DNA from: Campylobacter sp. TTU_617
GTDB lineage: Bacteria; Campylobacterota; Campylobacteria; Campylobacterales; Campylobacteraceae
Reading direction: 5' to 3'
DNA length: 64,000 bases
NCBI RefSeq assembly: GCF_016599045.1
Contig: NZ_JAENKV010000003.1
Span: 1-64,000 of the forward strand
Shown one piece after another: positions 28,870-37,778 of the stretch (within the stretch, counting starts at the first letter, position 1; each line of letters begins with the position of its first letter). Both the position numbers and the translations under genes were made by a program. The notes beneath the pieces are model-generated. The model saw nothing but the letters and a program-made list of their open reading frames with translations, made no database searches and was not told the DNA's origin.

Positions 28870-30948
28870 TTGAACAGGAAATTAAAATATCAAAAATTTA
28901 CAAAAAAGAAATTATTATATTTTTCTTTATTTTTAAATTCTTTTGTATTTGCACAAGAAGGATATAGACTTGATGAAGCTGTTATAAGCGCAAGTGGATT
29001 TGAACAGAGTATAGTAGATGCACCTGCATCTATATCTGTAATTACAAAAGAAGAATTAAATCAAAAACCTGTCAAAGATATAGGTGAAGCCATTGCTGAT
29101 ATTCCAGGTGTTGATGTAACTATGAATAAAACAGGAACTTATGATTTTAGTATACGTGGTTTTGGTTCCACATATACCCTTGTACTAATTGATGGAAAAA
29201 GGCAAAGTGTTGCAAATGGTTTTTATGATAATGGTTTTGGAGGGAGTGAATCAGGATATTTGCCTCCTTTATCAATGATTGAGCGCATAGAAGTTATAAG
29301 AGGCCCTGCATCAACGCTTTATGGAAGTGATGCTGTTGGAGGTGTTATAAATATTATCACTAAAAAAAATCCTGATAAAACAGAAGCATCTATTGAATTT
29401 AATACGCTTTTACAAAATCATCCTAAAAAATACGGCAATGCAGGAGGATTAAATCTTTATGTAGCAACGCCAATTATTGATAATAAATTTTCAGTTTCTG
29501 CTAGATTAAAGTATTATGATAAGAAGGATTCTGATTTAAAATGGCCTACTCCAGTATATCAAGGATCATCTGAAAAACCATCTAACTATCAAATTGCTAG
29601 TCATTCTCCAGGAGCTTTTTCTACATTAGGTTTTGGAACTAGATTTAATTTAAACATTAATGATAATAATGATGTATATTTAGATTTAGAGCGTTATATT
29701 AATGAAATAGGTGTAAATTCAACAAGTGGTAGAGCAATAAAAAGTGAAAGAAGATTGTTTAAAGATAATATAGTTTTAAATCATGATGGAACATATGATT
29801 CGTTTTCAACTAATTCTTATTTTCAATATGGAAGTACTAAAGATATAGATTTGCATAGTCAAATTTTTGTAGGAGAAAGTAAAGCGGTTGCACCATTTAA
29901 TTTTGACAAATATGGGAATTTTGTTACAAGTTTTGGGGCAAGATTAGATTATGAAATGCTTAAAAATGATTCTTCATCTGCTGGAAGTGAAATTAAGGGA
30001 AAAAATTTAGATCAAACATTGGCTGCTTTATATGCAGAAAATGAATATTTTATTACTAATAATCTTATATTTACAACAGGATTAAGATATATTTATAGTG
30101 ATTTATTTGATTCGCAATTTACCCCAAGAATTTATTTAGTTTATAACTTAAATGACAATACAACTTTAAAAGGTGGAGTGGCAAAAGGTTATAAAACTCC
30201 TGCAGCAAAACAACTTACAAATGGATATTATAATTATAGCAATGGAACTGCTTCTTTTGGAAATCCTAATTTAAAACCAGAAGAAAGCATAAACTATGAA
30301 TTAGGTATAGATTTTAGAGTGTTTAATTTTGCGCATTATTCTATAACTGCTTTTATAACAGACTTTGAAAATCAAATTTCTAATGAATATTTAGATGGAA
30401 CTTTAAATGGTATAGATTGTAGTAGTGGCACATGTATAAGACCTATAAATTTAGGAAAAACTAGAACAAAAGGTATAGAATTTGCTTTTAATACCAAATC
30501 TTATAATGGCTTTAGTGTTAATTCTACTTATACTTTTATGGATAATCGTTATAAAGATGGTAAAAAAAATATTTATGGCGGTGATAGGATAGAGAATTTA
30601 CCAAGACATATAGCTATGATAAAATTAAATTATAAAAAAGATAAATTTAATACTTATATAAAAACTAGAGCAAGACTTGATACTATTAGCAAACCAAAAG
30701 GAGGAAATACTACGCCTTTACCTTGGAAAAAATACAAACCTTTTTATATAGTTGATATTGGATTAAATTATAAAGTTAATAAAAATAGCATCCTTAATTT
30801 TTCTATACAAAATCTCTTTGATAAAAACTTTTTTGATCCAGGTATTACAAGTTATACAACAAGTGGATTGCCAGGAGGATATGCAAATCGATATCAAGAT
30901 TACACCGAAGGTAGGAGTTTTTGGGTAAGCTATAAATATGATTTTTAA
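28870..30948 (+). CDS. cfrB: TonB-dependent ferric-siderophore receptor (CfrB-like)
   Basis: A 692-residue outer-membrane receptor. The N-terminus has a Sec signal ending near S-F-V-F-A-Q (about residue 29). A TonB-box-like stretch and the plug domain follow (about 33-150: S-I-S-V-I-T-K-E-E-L, S-I-R-G-F-G-S, R-G-P-A-S-T-L-Y-G-S-D-A-V-G-G-V). The rest is a 22-strand barrel ending in aromatic Phe (W-V-S-Y-K-Y-D-F). The start is TTG at 28870 with AAAGGAAA upstream. The Fur box indicates iron repression. Position after accA matches the Cj0444 locus of C. jejuni, which I recall as broken in NCTC 11168; here it is intact. The exact ligand is inference; CfrB is known for ferric-enterobactin. Confidence 0.85.
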   Translation: MNRKLKYQKFTKKKLLYFSLFLNSFVFAQEGYRLDEAVISASGFEQSIVDAPASISVITKEELNQKPVKDIGEAIADIPGVDVTMNKTGTYDFSIRGFGSTYTLVLIDGKRQSVANGFYDNGFGGSESGYLPPLSMIERIEVIRGPASTLYGSDAVGGVINIITKKNPDKTEASIEFNTLLQNHPKKYGNAGGLNLYVATPIIDNKFSVSARLKYYDKKDSDLKWPTPVYQGSSEKPSNYQIASHSPGAFSTLGFGTRFNLNINDNNDVYLDLERYINEIGVNSTSGRAIKSERRLFKDNIVLNHDGTYDSFSTNSYFQYGSTKDIDLHSQIFVGESKAVAPFNFDKYGNFVTSFGARLDYEMLKNDSSSAGSEIKGKNLDQTLAALYAENEYFITNNLIFTTGLRYIYSDLFDSQFTPRIYLVYNLNDNTTLKGGVAKGYKTPAAKQLTNGYYNYSNGTASFGNPNLKPEESINYELGIDFRVFNFAHYSITAFITDFENQISNEYLDGTLNGIDCSSGTCIRPINLGKTRTKGIEFAFNTKSYNGFSVNSTYTFMDNRYKDGKKNIYGGDRIENLPRHIAMIKLNYKKDKFNTYIKTRARLDTISKPKGGNTTPLPWKKYKPFYIVDIGLNYKVNKNSILNFSIQNLFDKNFFDPGITSYTTSGLPGGYANRYQDYTEGRSFWVSYKYDF

Positions 30949-30970
30949 ATTTATAAAAAATTAAATAATT

Positions 30971-30999
30971 TGAATTTATAATGATTTATTATAAATTCA
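30971..30999 (+). terminator. Hairpin after the TonB receptor gene
   Basis: A perfect 12-base stem (30971-30982 with 30988-30999) has a 5-base loop. There is no convincing T-run after it, so it may be a weak terminator or a processing signal. Confidence 0.4.
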
Positions 31000-31029
31000 T
31001 AGCTTAATAAAAGTTTTTAAAGGAATATT

Positions 31030-31626
31030 ATGAATTTAAAAACACTTAAAGAAGAAAAATTTATTTCTTCACCTTATATAAAACCTAAAAGATACACTTA
31101 TGAACATAAAGGCAAAAAGTATTCTTGGGATTTTATTTGTGCTAAGGATAGCGTGTCTATTTTATTGTATCATATAGATTTGCAAAGTTTTATTTTTGTT
31201 AAACAATTTAGAATTCCGCTTTGGTATTATCAAATGAATTCAAAAGAATATAAAGAAAATAAAAATTTAGGATATACCATAGAACTTTGCTCTGGATTAG
31301 TTGATAAAGATTTAAGCTTAGAAGATATTGCTAAAGAAGAATGTATAGAAGAGCTTGGTTTTTGCCCTAAAAAATTAGAAAAGATTAATGAGTTTTATTC
31401 AGGCTTTGGATCTGGGGTTAGTAAGCAAAATCTTTATTTTGCAGAAGTGAGTCAAAAAGATAAATTAGGTCAAGGTGGAGGCATAGATGCAGAGGAGATT
31501 GAAGCTGTTTATGTAAAAGTTTTAGATTTTGATGATTTTTTGAAAGATACCATTCGTAATTCTTTGCTTGATTATTCTTATTTTTGGTTTATGAAGAAAA
31601 AAGCTAAAATATATAATTTAGCTTAA
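31030..31626 (+). CDS. Nudix hydrolase, NUDT14/UDP-sugar diphosphatase-like
   Basis: A 198-residue Nudix hydrolase, probably cleaving a nucleoside diphosphate sugar or ADP-ribose. The Nudix box reads G-L-V-D-K-D-L-S-L-E-D-I-A-K-E-E-C-I-E-E-L-G-F. The usual Arg before the first Glu pair is replaced by Glu. The preceding E-L-C-S-G-L-V-D closely resembles human NUDT14, a UDP-glucose diphosphatase, rather than standard ADP-ribose pyrophosphatases. The metal-binding E-E-x-x-E-E residues are kept. It lies downstream of the receptor gene with its own AAAGGAA and ends at a strong terminator. Confidence 0.8.
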   Translation: MNLKTLKEEKFISSPYIKPKRYTYEHKGKKYSWDFICAKDSVSILLYHIDLQSFIFVKQFRIPLWYYQMNSKEYKENKNLGYTIELCSGLVDKDLSLEDIAKEECIEELGFCPKKLEKINEFYSGFGSGVSKQNLYFAEVSQKDKLGQGGGIDAEEIEAVYVKVLDFDDFLKDTIRNSLLDYSYFWFMKKKAKIYNLA

Positions 31627-31651
31627 AAATTTAAGCTAAATTAATTTTTTT
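31615..31651 (+). terminator. Strong terminator between the Nudix and chemoreceptor genes
   Basis: AATTTAGCTTAAA (31615-31627) and its exact complement (31630-31642) form a stem, followed by a run of seven T (31645-31651). The Nudix stop codon lies in the stem. It also abuts the end of the convergent chemoreceptor gene. Confidence 0.85.
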
Positions 31652-32753
31652 GATAAGATAAGCTTGTTTCTTTGAGCATTTCTTCGAAAATATCGAAAAG
31701 TTCTAAAGAAGCATTTTCTGCATTTTGACATTTTTCTGTAATTCTATTTTGCACTATCTGTGCTGATGAGTCTTCAGAGTGAGCTATATTGATTGCAGAA
31801 TTCATATTTTCATGAACTTTTTGATGAGGTTCATTAATTTTTGAGAATATTTTACTATGACCAAATCTTTCTTTTCCTGTACTTGCCAACCATTTTCCTA
31901 AGCGACATGAGGTGTGATCTGCAAGTTGATTTCCTGTTTTTTCAAAAATTTCTTTATAACCATTAAGTTTAAAAGCAACATGATCTAGTTTGGCTAAAGA
32001 AATAAAAGCTTCAGAAGTTATGTCTTTTGCATTAGCATTTGTTAAATTAGATTCTTGAATTAATTCGCTAAATTTACTTGAAAAATTTTGTATATAAGAA
32101 TTAGAATCAGTGGAAACTTTTTCTACTTGTTCACTTTGTGAATACATTTCATTTGCGTTTTGTTTTAATAAATTTATATTCATTTCAACTTCAGCAGTAG
32201 CTTTTTGTGTTTTTTCGGCAAGTTTTCTAACTTCATCTGCCACAACAGCAAAACCACGTCCATATTCTCCAGCACGTGCAGCTTCTATTGCTGCATTTAA
32301 TGCCAAAAGGTTTGTTTGATCTGAAACATCTTTAATTAAATTGATAACATTAGTAATTTCATCAACACTTCTATGAAGAGTTCCAGCAGTATTGCGAGAT
32401 TTATTTGCTGATTCTATAATTTCTTCTAAAGAAGAGGTTATAGAATGAGTAATATGATCAAGTTCATCCATTTTGCTAAGTGAGTTTTGAGAATATTGTG
32501 AAATAATTTCAGCTTTATTAACATTATCTAGCATATTATTTTGAACAATACTAATATTTTTAAGAACTCCTTCTAATAAAATTTTCAAAAGATCTGTTTT
32601 AAGTTTTGATTCTAAACTTTCTTGTTCAAGAGAGCTAACTTTTGTCTTAAGATTTAAATTCTCATTTTCTAGATGTTTTATTTTTTCTTTATAGATTTTA
32701 ACTTCTTCTTCAAGAAATTTGAGATCATTTTGATTATTTTTTGAACTAAACAT
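31641..32753 (-). CDS. tlp6: Soluble methyl-accepting chemotaxis protein with CZB domain (Tlp6-like)
   Basis: A 370-residue cytoplasmic chemoreceptor without transmembrane segments. An N-terminal coiled coil (about 10-60) leads into the MCP signalling domain with the hairpin tip [20 protein letters not shown]. The C-terminal third carries a chemoreceptor zinc-binding (CZB) domain: D-H-V-A-F-K, C-R-L-G-K-W, and H-Q-K-V-H provide His/Cys ligands. CZB domains bind Zn2+ and may report zinc or oxidants such as hypochlorous acid. The equivalent C. jejuni gene at this locus is Tlp6 (Cj0448c). The DUF465 gene ends at its start codon. Confidence 0.85.
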   Translation of the reverse strand: MFSSKNNQNDLKFLEEEVKIYKEKIKHLENENLNLKTKVSSLEQESLESKLKTDLLKILLEGVLKNISIVQNNMLDNVNKAEIISQYSQNSLSKMDELDHITHSITSSLEEIIESANKSRNTAGTLHRSVDEITNVINLIKDVSDQTNLLALNAAIEAARAGEYGRGFAVVADEVRKLAEKTQKATAEVEMNINLLKQNANEMYSQSEQVEKVSTDSNSYIQNFSSKFSELIQESNLTNANAKDITSEAFISLAKLDHVAFKLNGYKEIFEKTGNQLADHTSCRLGKWLASTGKERFGHSKIFSKINEPHQKVHENMNSAINIAHSEDSSAQIVQNRITEKCQNAENASLELFDIFEEMLKETSLSYQKN

Positions 32754-32974
32754 TATAACTCCTTTTGGTAATTTGAAAGATATTCGTTGAGCTGATCTTT
32801 AAGTATTAATTTTTCTTTTTTAAGTTTTGAAATTTCCATATCATTTAAAAAAATAGTCCCATTCTCAGCATTTTTAATTTTTTCATCTAATTGATTGTGT
32901 TGATCGAAAAGTTTATCAAAGTGAGCATCTTTACCTTTTAATGATGATATCAAGTCCCTGAATTCATGTAGCAT
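32753..32974 (-). CDS. DUF465 family small coiled-coil protein
   Basis: A 73-residue helical protein ([16 protein letters not shown] then [12 protein letters not shown]) fits the DUF465/YdcH family, whose function is unknown. It has an AAAGGAAAA ribosome-binding site and overlaps the chemoreceptor start by one base, so the pair is an operon. Confidence 0.8.
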   Translation of the reverse strand: MLHEFRDLISSLKGKDAHFDKLFDQHNQLDEKIKNAENGTIFLNDMEISKLKKEKLILKDQLNEYLSNYQKEL

Positions 32975-33065
32975 GGTTTTCCTTTATTTTTCTAAAATAA
33001 GCTTAATTAATATTATATCTTATAAAAAGGAGACTTAGACTTAAAAAAATATAAAATTTATTTAT

Positions 33066-33107
33066 AATAAAAATGAAGATATTAAGGAATTTGTTTCCTT
33101 AATATTA
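33066..33107 (-). terminator. Terminator of rpmB
   Basis: ATATTAAGGAA (33079-33089) and its complement (33095-33105) form an 11-base stem with a 5-base loop. On the minus strand it is followed by CTTCATTTTTATT, a good T-run. The rpmB stop codon overlaps the stem. Confidence 0.8.
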
Positions 33108-33299
33108 TTTAGAGTTTTGTTTTTTAAGAGTTCTTAAAGTAGAAGCTGCAATTCTTATTCTTTTTGTTGTACCATCTTCTAGAGTTATACGAACTGTTCT
33201 AAGATTTGGTAAAAATCTTCTTTTTGTTTTATTATTAGCGTGACTAACATTATTACCGACCATAGGTCTTTTACCCGTAACTTGACAAATTCTTGACAT
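33105..33299 (-). CDS. rpmB: 50S ribosomal protein L28
   Basis: A basic 64-residue protein beginning [20 protein letters not shown], the L28 signature, then K-R-R-F-L-P-N-L and C-terminal [11 protein letters not shown]. It has a single Cys rather than the four-Cys zinc form. It is monocistronic with its own terminator. Confidence 0.98.
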   Translation of the reverse strand: MSRICQVTGKRPMVGNNVSHANNKTKRRFLPNLRTVRITLEDGTTKRIRIAASTLRTLKKQNSK

Positions 33300-33466
33300 T
33301 AGTTTTTCCTTAAGCTTGAGATTTATTTTAGCTGTATTTTTCTAGTAAAAACGAAATTGTATCTAAATAAACTTAAAAATTCAAATTATTTATATTTTTT
33401 TAATTTATAAAAGATAAAATTTTTCTAAATTAAATTATTTATATTAATGTAAAAATGAGGTTAGAA

Positions 33467-34114
33467 ATGTATGTAGCCCCTAGTATATTATCTGCTAACT
33501 TTTTAAAACTTGAAGAAGAGATTAAGGCAATAGAAAAAGCAGAAGCTGATCTTTTGCATATTGATGTAATGGATGGACATTTTGTTCCAAATTTAACATT
33601 TGGCCCTTGTGTAATAGAAAGGATTTCAAGTATTACGAAAATTCCTTTAGATATCCATTTAATGGTAAATGATGTAAGTAAATTTGTAAATCTTTTTATC
33701 CCTTTAAAGCCTAAATTTCTTACTTTTCACCTTGAAGCAGAAAATCATCCTATGAGACTTTGTGAATATATAAGATCTCAAGGAATTCATCCTGGTATTG
33801 TTTTAAATCCACATACACCCGTAGATTCTATCAAACACATATTAGAATTTGTTGATATAGTACTTTTAATGAGTGTTAATCCAGGATTTGGAGGACAACA
33901 ATTTTTGCCATTAATATATGAAAAAATTAAAGAATTAAGAGAAATGATTGATAAAAAAAATGCAAAAGTTTTTATAGAGGTAGATGGAGGTATAAATGGT
34001 TTAAATGCTAGTGATTTAGAAGCTTGTGGGGCTGATATATTGGTTGCAGGAAATCATATTTTTTCTTCTAATGATTATGCAAGTGCTATTAAATCATTAA
34101 AGCTTGAATTTTGA
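33467..34114 (+). CDS. rpe: Ribulose-phosphate 3-epimerase
   Basis: Rpe interconverts D-ribulose-5-phosphate and D-xylulose-5-phosphate in the pentose phosphate pathway. The 215-residue TIM barrel has A-P-S-I-L-S-A-N-F, the metal motif H-I-D-V-M-D-G-H-F-V-P-N, D-I-H-L-M-V, and V-N-P-G-F-G-G-Q. An ATG at 33455 is also in frame, but its GAGG forms the ribosome-binding site for the ATG at 33467. The latter gives the usual length. The stop overlaps the start of the exonuclease gene. Confidence 0.96.
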   Translation: MYVAPSILSANFLKLEEEIKAIEKAEADLLHIDVMDGHFVPNLTFGPCVIERISSITKIPLDIHLMVNDVSKFVNLFIPLKPKFLTFHLEAENHPMRLCEYIRSQGIHPGIVLNPHTPVDSIKHILEFVDIVLLMSVNPGFGGQQFLPLIYEKIKELREMIDKKNAKVFIEVDGGINGLNASDLEACGADILVAGNHIFSSNDYASAIKSLKLEF

Positions 34115-34899
34115 ATTTACAACAAATCGATTTAATTATTAATAAACTTATTAAACAAAGTAAATCTTATGAGTGGGTTATTAATGAATTTTCTATGATT
34201 GATGAGTTAAAGCATTTAAATTTAGATTTAAAACTTTTAGAGTTTATGGGTATTTCATTTAACCTAAATAAAGATAATACGCTTACTTTAAATTCAAGAA
34301 TTAGAAATTTTAAAGAAGAAATATTTTGTATTGTTGATATAGAAAGTACAGGCGGTATTAAAAATGGGGAGATTTTAGAAATTGGTGCTGTTAAGATTCA
34401 AAATTTTAAAGAAATTGATCGTTTTTGTTCTTTGATAAAAGTTGATGAAATTCCTGATAAAATCACTGAATTAACTGGTATTGATTTGGATATGGTAAGA
34501 AGTGCCCCTAATCTTGATATTGTTTTAAAACAATTTAGATCTTTTTTAAAAGATAGTATTTTTGTAGCACATAATGTTCGTTTCGATTATAGTTTTATTT
34601 CTAAAGCTTTAAATAATCATAATCTTGGAATTTTGCTTAATCGACGAATTTGCACTATAGAATTTGCACAATGTTGTATTGAAAGTCCAAAATATAAACT
34701 TGAAGCTCTTAAAGAGATTTTAGGTATACAAAATATTCATCATAGAGCCTTAAATGATGCTTTAGCTGCAGCTGAAATTTTTAAATATTGCCTTAGTAAA
34801 CTTCCTTATCATATTAAAACTACAGAAGATCTTATAAATTTTATTAGAACTTCTCGTTTAAAAAACAAAAATTTACTAATAAAAAATAAAAACCTATAA
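34111..34899 (+). CDS. dnaQ: DnaQ-family 3'-5' exonuclease
   Basis: A 262-residue DEDDh exonuclease, probably the DNA polymerase III epsilon subunit or a relative. The three motifs are present: I-V-D-I-E-S-T-G-G (Exo I), H-N-V-R-F-D-Y-S-F (Exo II) and H-R-A-L-N-D-A-L-A-A-A (Exo III). About 75 extra N-terminal residues precede the catalytic domain, and a basic Lys/Asn tail follows it. Start is a TTG overlapping the rpe stop by four bases, so translational coupling is likely. Confidence 0.88.
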   Translation: MNLQQIDLIINKLIKQSKSYEWVINEFSMIDELKHLNLDLKLLEFMGISFNLNKDNTLTLNSRIRNFKEEIFCIVDIESTGGIKNGEILEIGAVKIQNFKEIDRFCSLIKVDEIPDKITELTGIDLDMVRSAPNLDIVLKQFRSFLKDSIFVAHNVRFDYSFISKALNNHNLGILLNRRICTIEFAQCCIESPKYKLEALKEILGIQNIHHRALNDALAAAEIFKYCLSKLPYHIKTTEDLINFIRTSRLKNKNLLIKNKNL

Positions 34900-35167
34900 G
34901 AATTAAAATAATTAAATTTTGGAATTTCAAAGTTTGAATTTGCGTTTGTTGCGAACAATTAAAAAATTTTACTAATAAAGATATTAAAAAGTTCTAAAAT
35001 TTATTTTGAAGTTAAAATATAATAAAAAGTCTAAATTTTATTATAAATTTAAAAATAAAGATTATTTTTATCTTGAGTTTAAATTTTAAATTATTTTGAA
35101 ATAATTATAGTAGATTAAGAATTTACAAATTAGAATTTAACTTTTATATAAAAATTATTTAATCAAT

Positions 35168-35698
35168 TTATTTTTTAGAATCAATATAATAAATTTTAAT
35201 AGGAAAACTTACTGCTATATCTTTATCTTCTGCTTTTAATATAAGAGGATAATCAATTTGAATTAAATTTTTATATTGTTTTAAATTATCAATGAAGTTA
35301 TATAAAACTCTGGGATTTTTAATATTTGCTTGTATTAATAAATAATTTTTTAGGTAAGGAGTTGATTGATTGATGTCTAAAGATTTTATTTCCACATTTT
35401 GAAAATAATTTTTTACAAAATTTGTAAAGTTTTGGATATCAAATTGATGTTTAAATTGTTCTAAGCTTGTATGATTTTCTTTGCGCAAAAGATTTAATTT
35501 ATCTTCGCTTGCTTTAAGTTCTTTATTGGTTGAGAGAAGTTGTGAATTTTGAATACTTTCTTTTATAATAATTTCTTTATATTCTTTAAGTATGGGCAAA
35601 AGTAAAAATAAAATTAATCCAGTGCATATTGTTATAAAACTAAGAGAATAGACAAGAAGTTTTAAAATATTTATTTCTTCAAAACTTTTATCTTTCAT
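35168..35698 (-). CDS. PilO-like inner-membrane protein
   Basis: A 176-residue protein with one N-terminal transmembrane helix (about 11-33), a coiled-coil stretch (about 35-85), and a C-terminal alpha/beta domain. That domain contains L-I-Q-A-N-I-K-N-P-R-V-L-Y-N-F-I-D and ends in a hydrophobic strand I-K-I-Y-Y-I. This bitopic layout matches PilO/GspM-type alignment proteins of type IV pilus and type II secretion machines. It is the third of three genes in the order M-like, N-like, O-like, with 11-base overlaps. Similarity is structural and from memory; no experiment-based function is known to me. Confidence 0.6.
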   Translation of the reverse strand: MKDKSFEEINILKLLVYSLSFITICTGLILFLLLPILKEYKEIIIKESIQNSQLLSTNKELKASEDKLNLLRKENHTSLEQFKHQFDIQNFTNFVKNYFQNVEIKSLDINQSTPYLKNYLLIQANIKNPRVLYNFIDNLKQYKNLIQIDYPLILKAEDKDIAVSFPIKIYYIDSKK

Positions 35699-36212
35699 TA
35701 TTATTTCCTATTTTTGTATTAATACTAATAAAACGATACCAACCATTATTAAGTTTATAATAATTTGTATGACTTTCATCAAAAACACTTTTCAAAGGGG
35801 TTTCTAAAAGTAAAATAAACATTTCTTTTGTCGGAGTAACGCCTGAAAGCTTTAACGAGTATTTATTTTGCTCTAAACTATCTAAAGTAATTGCATTTGT
35901 TTGAATAACCATATCTAAAATGTTTTTAAGGCTTTCTTTAGTATATAGATTTTGTGCATAAAAATTATTTGCCATATAACTTTGATTGAGTAAAATTTTA
36001 TATAAATTTTCATTTTTTGAAATTTGCTTTTCTTTTAATACCATTTCTTGTTTTTTGTCTTCTATGGAGCTATAAGTAAAACTTACTTTAAATAAATAAA
36101 TAAAATAAATAAATAAAATAAATAAAATTCCAAATATAAATAAAGCAAACCATGTTTTATCAAAAAGCGTCCAAATAGGTTTCTTTCTTGGTTGTATAAA
36201 ACTATATTTCAT
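35688..36212 (-). CDS. PilN-like inner-membrane protein
   Basis: A 174-residue bitopic protein. A short cytoplasmic tail of about 22 residues contains a proline- and lysine-rich motif (S-F-I-Q-P-R-K-K-P-I-W), like the PilN segment that docks into PilM. One transmembrane helix follows (about 23-45), then a coiled coil and a C-terminal domain with the strand Y-S-L-K-L-S-G-V-T-P-T-K-E-M-F. The gene overlaps the PilM-like gene by 11 bases and the PilO-like gene by 11 bases. The transmembrane helix is encoded by an imperfect TTTA repeat (36089-36128). Confidence 0.6.
   Translation of the reverse strand: MKYSFIQPRKKPIWTLFDKTWFALFIFGILFILFIYFIYLFKVSFTYSSIEDKKQEMVLKEKQISKNENLYKILLNQSYMANNFYAQNLYTKESLKNILDMVIQTNAITLDSLEQNKYSLKLSGVTPTKEMFILLLETPLKSVFDESHTNYYKLNNGWYRFISINTKIGNNNER
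36089..36128. repeat. Imperfect tetranucleotide (TAAA) repeat inside a coding region
   Basis: About 40 bases of repeated TAAA units with single-A interruptions encode part of the transmembrane helix of the PilN-like protein. Slippage by one unit would shift the frame. The interruptions should make the tract more stable than a pure repeat. Confidence 0.7.
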
Positions 36213-37146
36213 AAGAGTTTATTTCCTCTTGCATTAAAGTTATCATCCAATCTAGGGTATTAATTTTTTCAAATTTTGGCTCTAAAAAGATTTCATTTTC
36301 TATTACTTCAAAAGCAGTAAGAGAAAATTCTTCATCACTAAAAAATATAAGCTCATCAATAAAGCTATTGGAATATTTATCATCATTATAAAATTTTTGG
36401 ATACTTGAAAAGATATAATTGCAAATTTCCATATCGTGACCAAAATTATTTAATTCTTTAAAATCAAGATGATCATTTTGTGGTATATCTTCTTTATTTT
36501 CATTTTCTAAAGAATCATATTTTTCTTGTATGTTGATTTCTTGATCGTCTTTAGAAAATAATTCTTCATTTAGAGAATTCGATTGATTTTGAAAGTTAGT
36601 TTGAATGAAGCTTTTTTCAAAAACTTTATATTCTCCAAACAAAATGTCTTTTCCTTTGCAAATCATTAAAGTTAAAAAGTTATCATAATTATGTATATAT
36701 AAAGTTGTTTTCTCTAAATTTAAATTCCTTTTTGTAATATGATAATACAACAAAGCAAAAGGAGAATACAAAAAATCAATCCCACTATATTCTTCAAAAA
36801 GTTCATTAAAATATTCTATATGTTCTGTAGCAATATAAATTTGTGCATTATTCATAGGTAGACATTTTATGCTCATTTTGCCTACATTAAATTTATCAAG
36901 ATTACTATTTAAACTTGGAATTAATCCTTGTTCTTGATTGTTTAAAAATAAACCCACATAATATATAAAATATTTTTTACTTAGTGTTTTGATGTATTCT
37001 AGAAGTTTTTTTTCATCATCAAAAGTTTTTTCTTGAGTATTAATTAAATTTTTATTTCTATAAATTTTTGCTTTTAAAATTTGTTTATCTTCTTTTAAAA
37101 GAATAGCGATAAAAAGCTGAGGAAGATATTTTTTTAAAAAAAACAT
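36202..37146 (-). CDS. PilM-like cytoplasmic protein
   Basis: A 314-residue protein with no transmembrane segment. It alternates short strands (L-F-I-A-I-L-L-K, K-A-K-I-Y-R-N, Y-V-G-L-F-L-N) with an acidic, low-complexity middle (about 185-225). That distribution could fit a divergent actin-fold PilM, and its place before PilN-like and PilO-like genes supports the idea. I see no clear ATP-binding motif. It begins in a one-base overlap with the acyltransferase gene and overlaps the PilN-like gene by 11 bases. Confidence 0.5.
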   Translation of the reverse strand: MFFLKKYLPQLFIAILLKEDKQILKAKIYRNKNLINTQEKTFDDEKKLLEYIKTLSKKYFIYYVGLFLNNQEQGLIPSLNSNLDKFNVGKMSIKCLPMNNAQIYIATEHIEYFNELFEEYSGIDFLYSPFALLYYHITKRNLNLEKTTLYIHNYDNFLTLMICKGKDILFGEYKVFEKSFIQTNFQNQSNSLNEELFSKDDQEINIQEKYDSLENENKEDIPQNDHLDFKELNNFGHDMEICNYIFSSIQKFYNDDKYSNSFIDELIFFSDEEFSLTAFEVIENEIFLEPKFEKINTLDWMITLMQEEINSYEI

Positions 37147-37778
37147 TAACTAACCTTGAAACTATCCATATTGTATATTTTTTCAAATTCTTTTTTTAAA
37201 AAATCTTTTGCTTGATTTTTTGATAAATTAGAAATATCTAAAGGATCAGAAAGTCTATAAATGATTTTGCTAAAAGGTTTTGGTAAAATCATTTGATCCC
37301 AACTTGAAAATTTCCAAAAACGATTTGTTTCATAATTTAAAATTCTAATTTTAACATTTTTTTTCTGTGCAATTAAAATAGCTCCATCTGAAATACTATG
37401 AAAAGGCCCTCTTGGTCCATCAGGAGTAATTACTATATCGTCTTTTTGATCTAAAACTTTAAAGGCCGATTTTAATGCTGTTCTAGCACCTTTAAAAGTG
37501 CTACCTCTTATAGAATGAAGACCATAAAATGAAATAATTTTTGCAATTTTTTCTCCATCTCTGTGCAAAGAAATCATCACATAAGCTTTTTTATCTTTAA
37601 ATTTAAAATGTCTAAAAGCAAAAGGCATTAATGCTAAGCGTCCGTGCCAAAATAAAATAACATAAGGATTTTCATCTACTTTTTCCCCTTTATATTCTTT
37701 GGAGCAAGTTAGAAAAATTAACCATTGCAATAAAAATATTATTCTAGTTAAAAAAATATCTTTAAACAATTTCCCCAT
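37146..37778 (-). CDS. DUF374 lysophospholipid acyltransferase-like protein
   Basis: About 210 residues with a hydrophobic N-terminus. The DUF374 signatures are present: [25 protein letters not shown], and I-T-P-D-G-P-R-G-P. In this family they resemble the H-x4-D acyltransferase motif, and some members act in lipid A or phospholipid acylation. The frame is also open from an ATG at 37799, inside miaB. I prefer the ATG at 37778, which gives M-G-K-L-F-K-D and a shorter overlap (17 bases) with miaB. Neither start has a strong ribosome-binding site. Confidence 0.8.
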   Translation of the reverse strand: MGKLFKDIFLTRIIFLLQWLIFLTCSKEYKGEKVDENPYVILFWHGRLALMPFAFRHFKFKDKKAYVMISLHRDGEKIAKIISFYGLHSIRGSTFKGARTALKSAFKVLDQKDDIVITPDGPRGPFHSISDGAILIAQKKNVKIRILNYETNRFWKFSSWDQMILPKPFSKIIYRLSDPLDISNLSKNQAKDFLKKEFEKIYNMDSFKVS

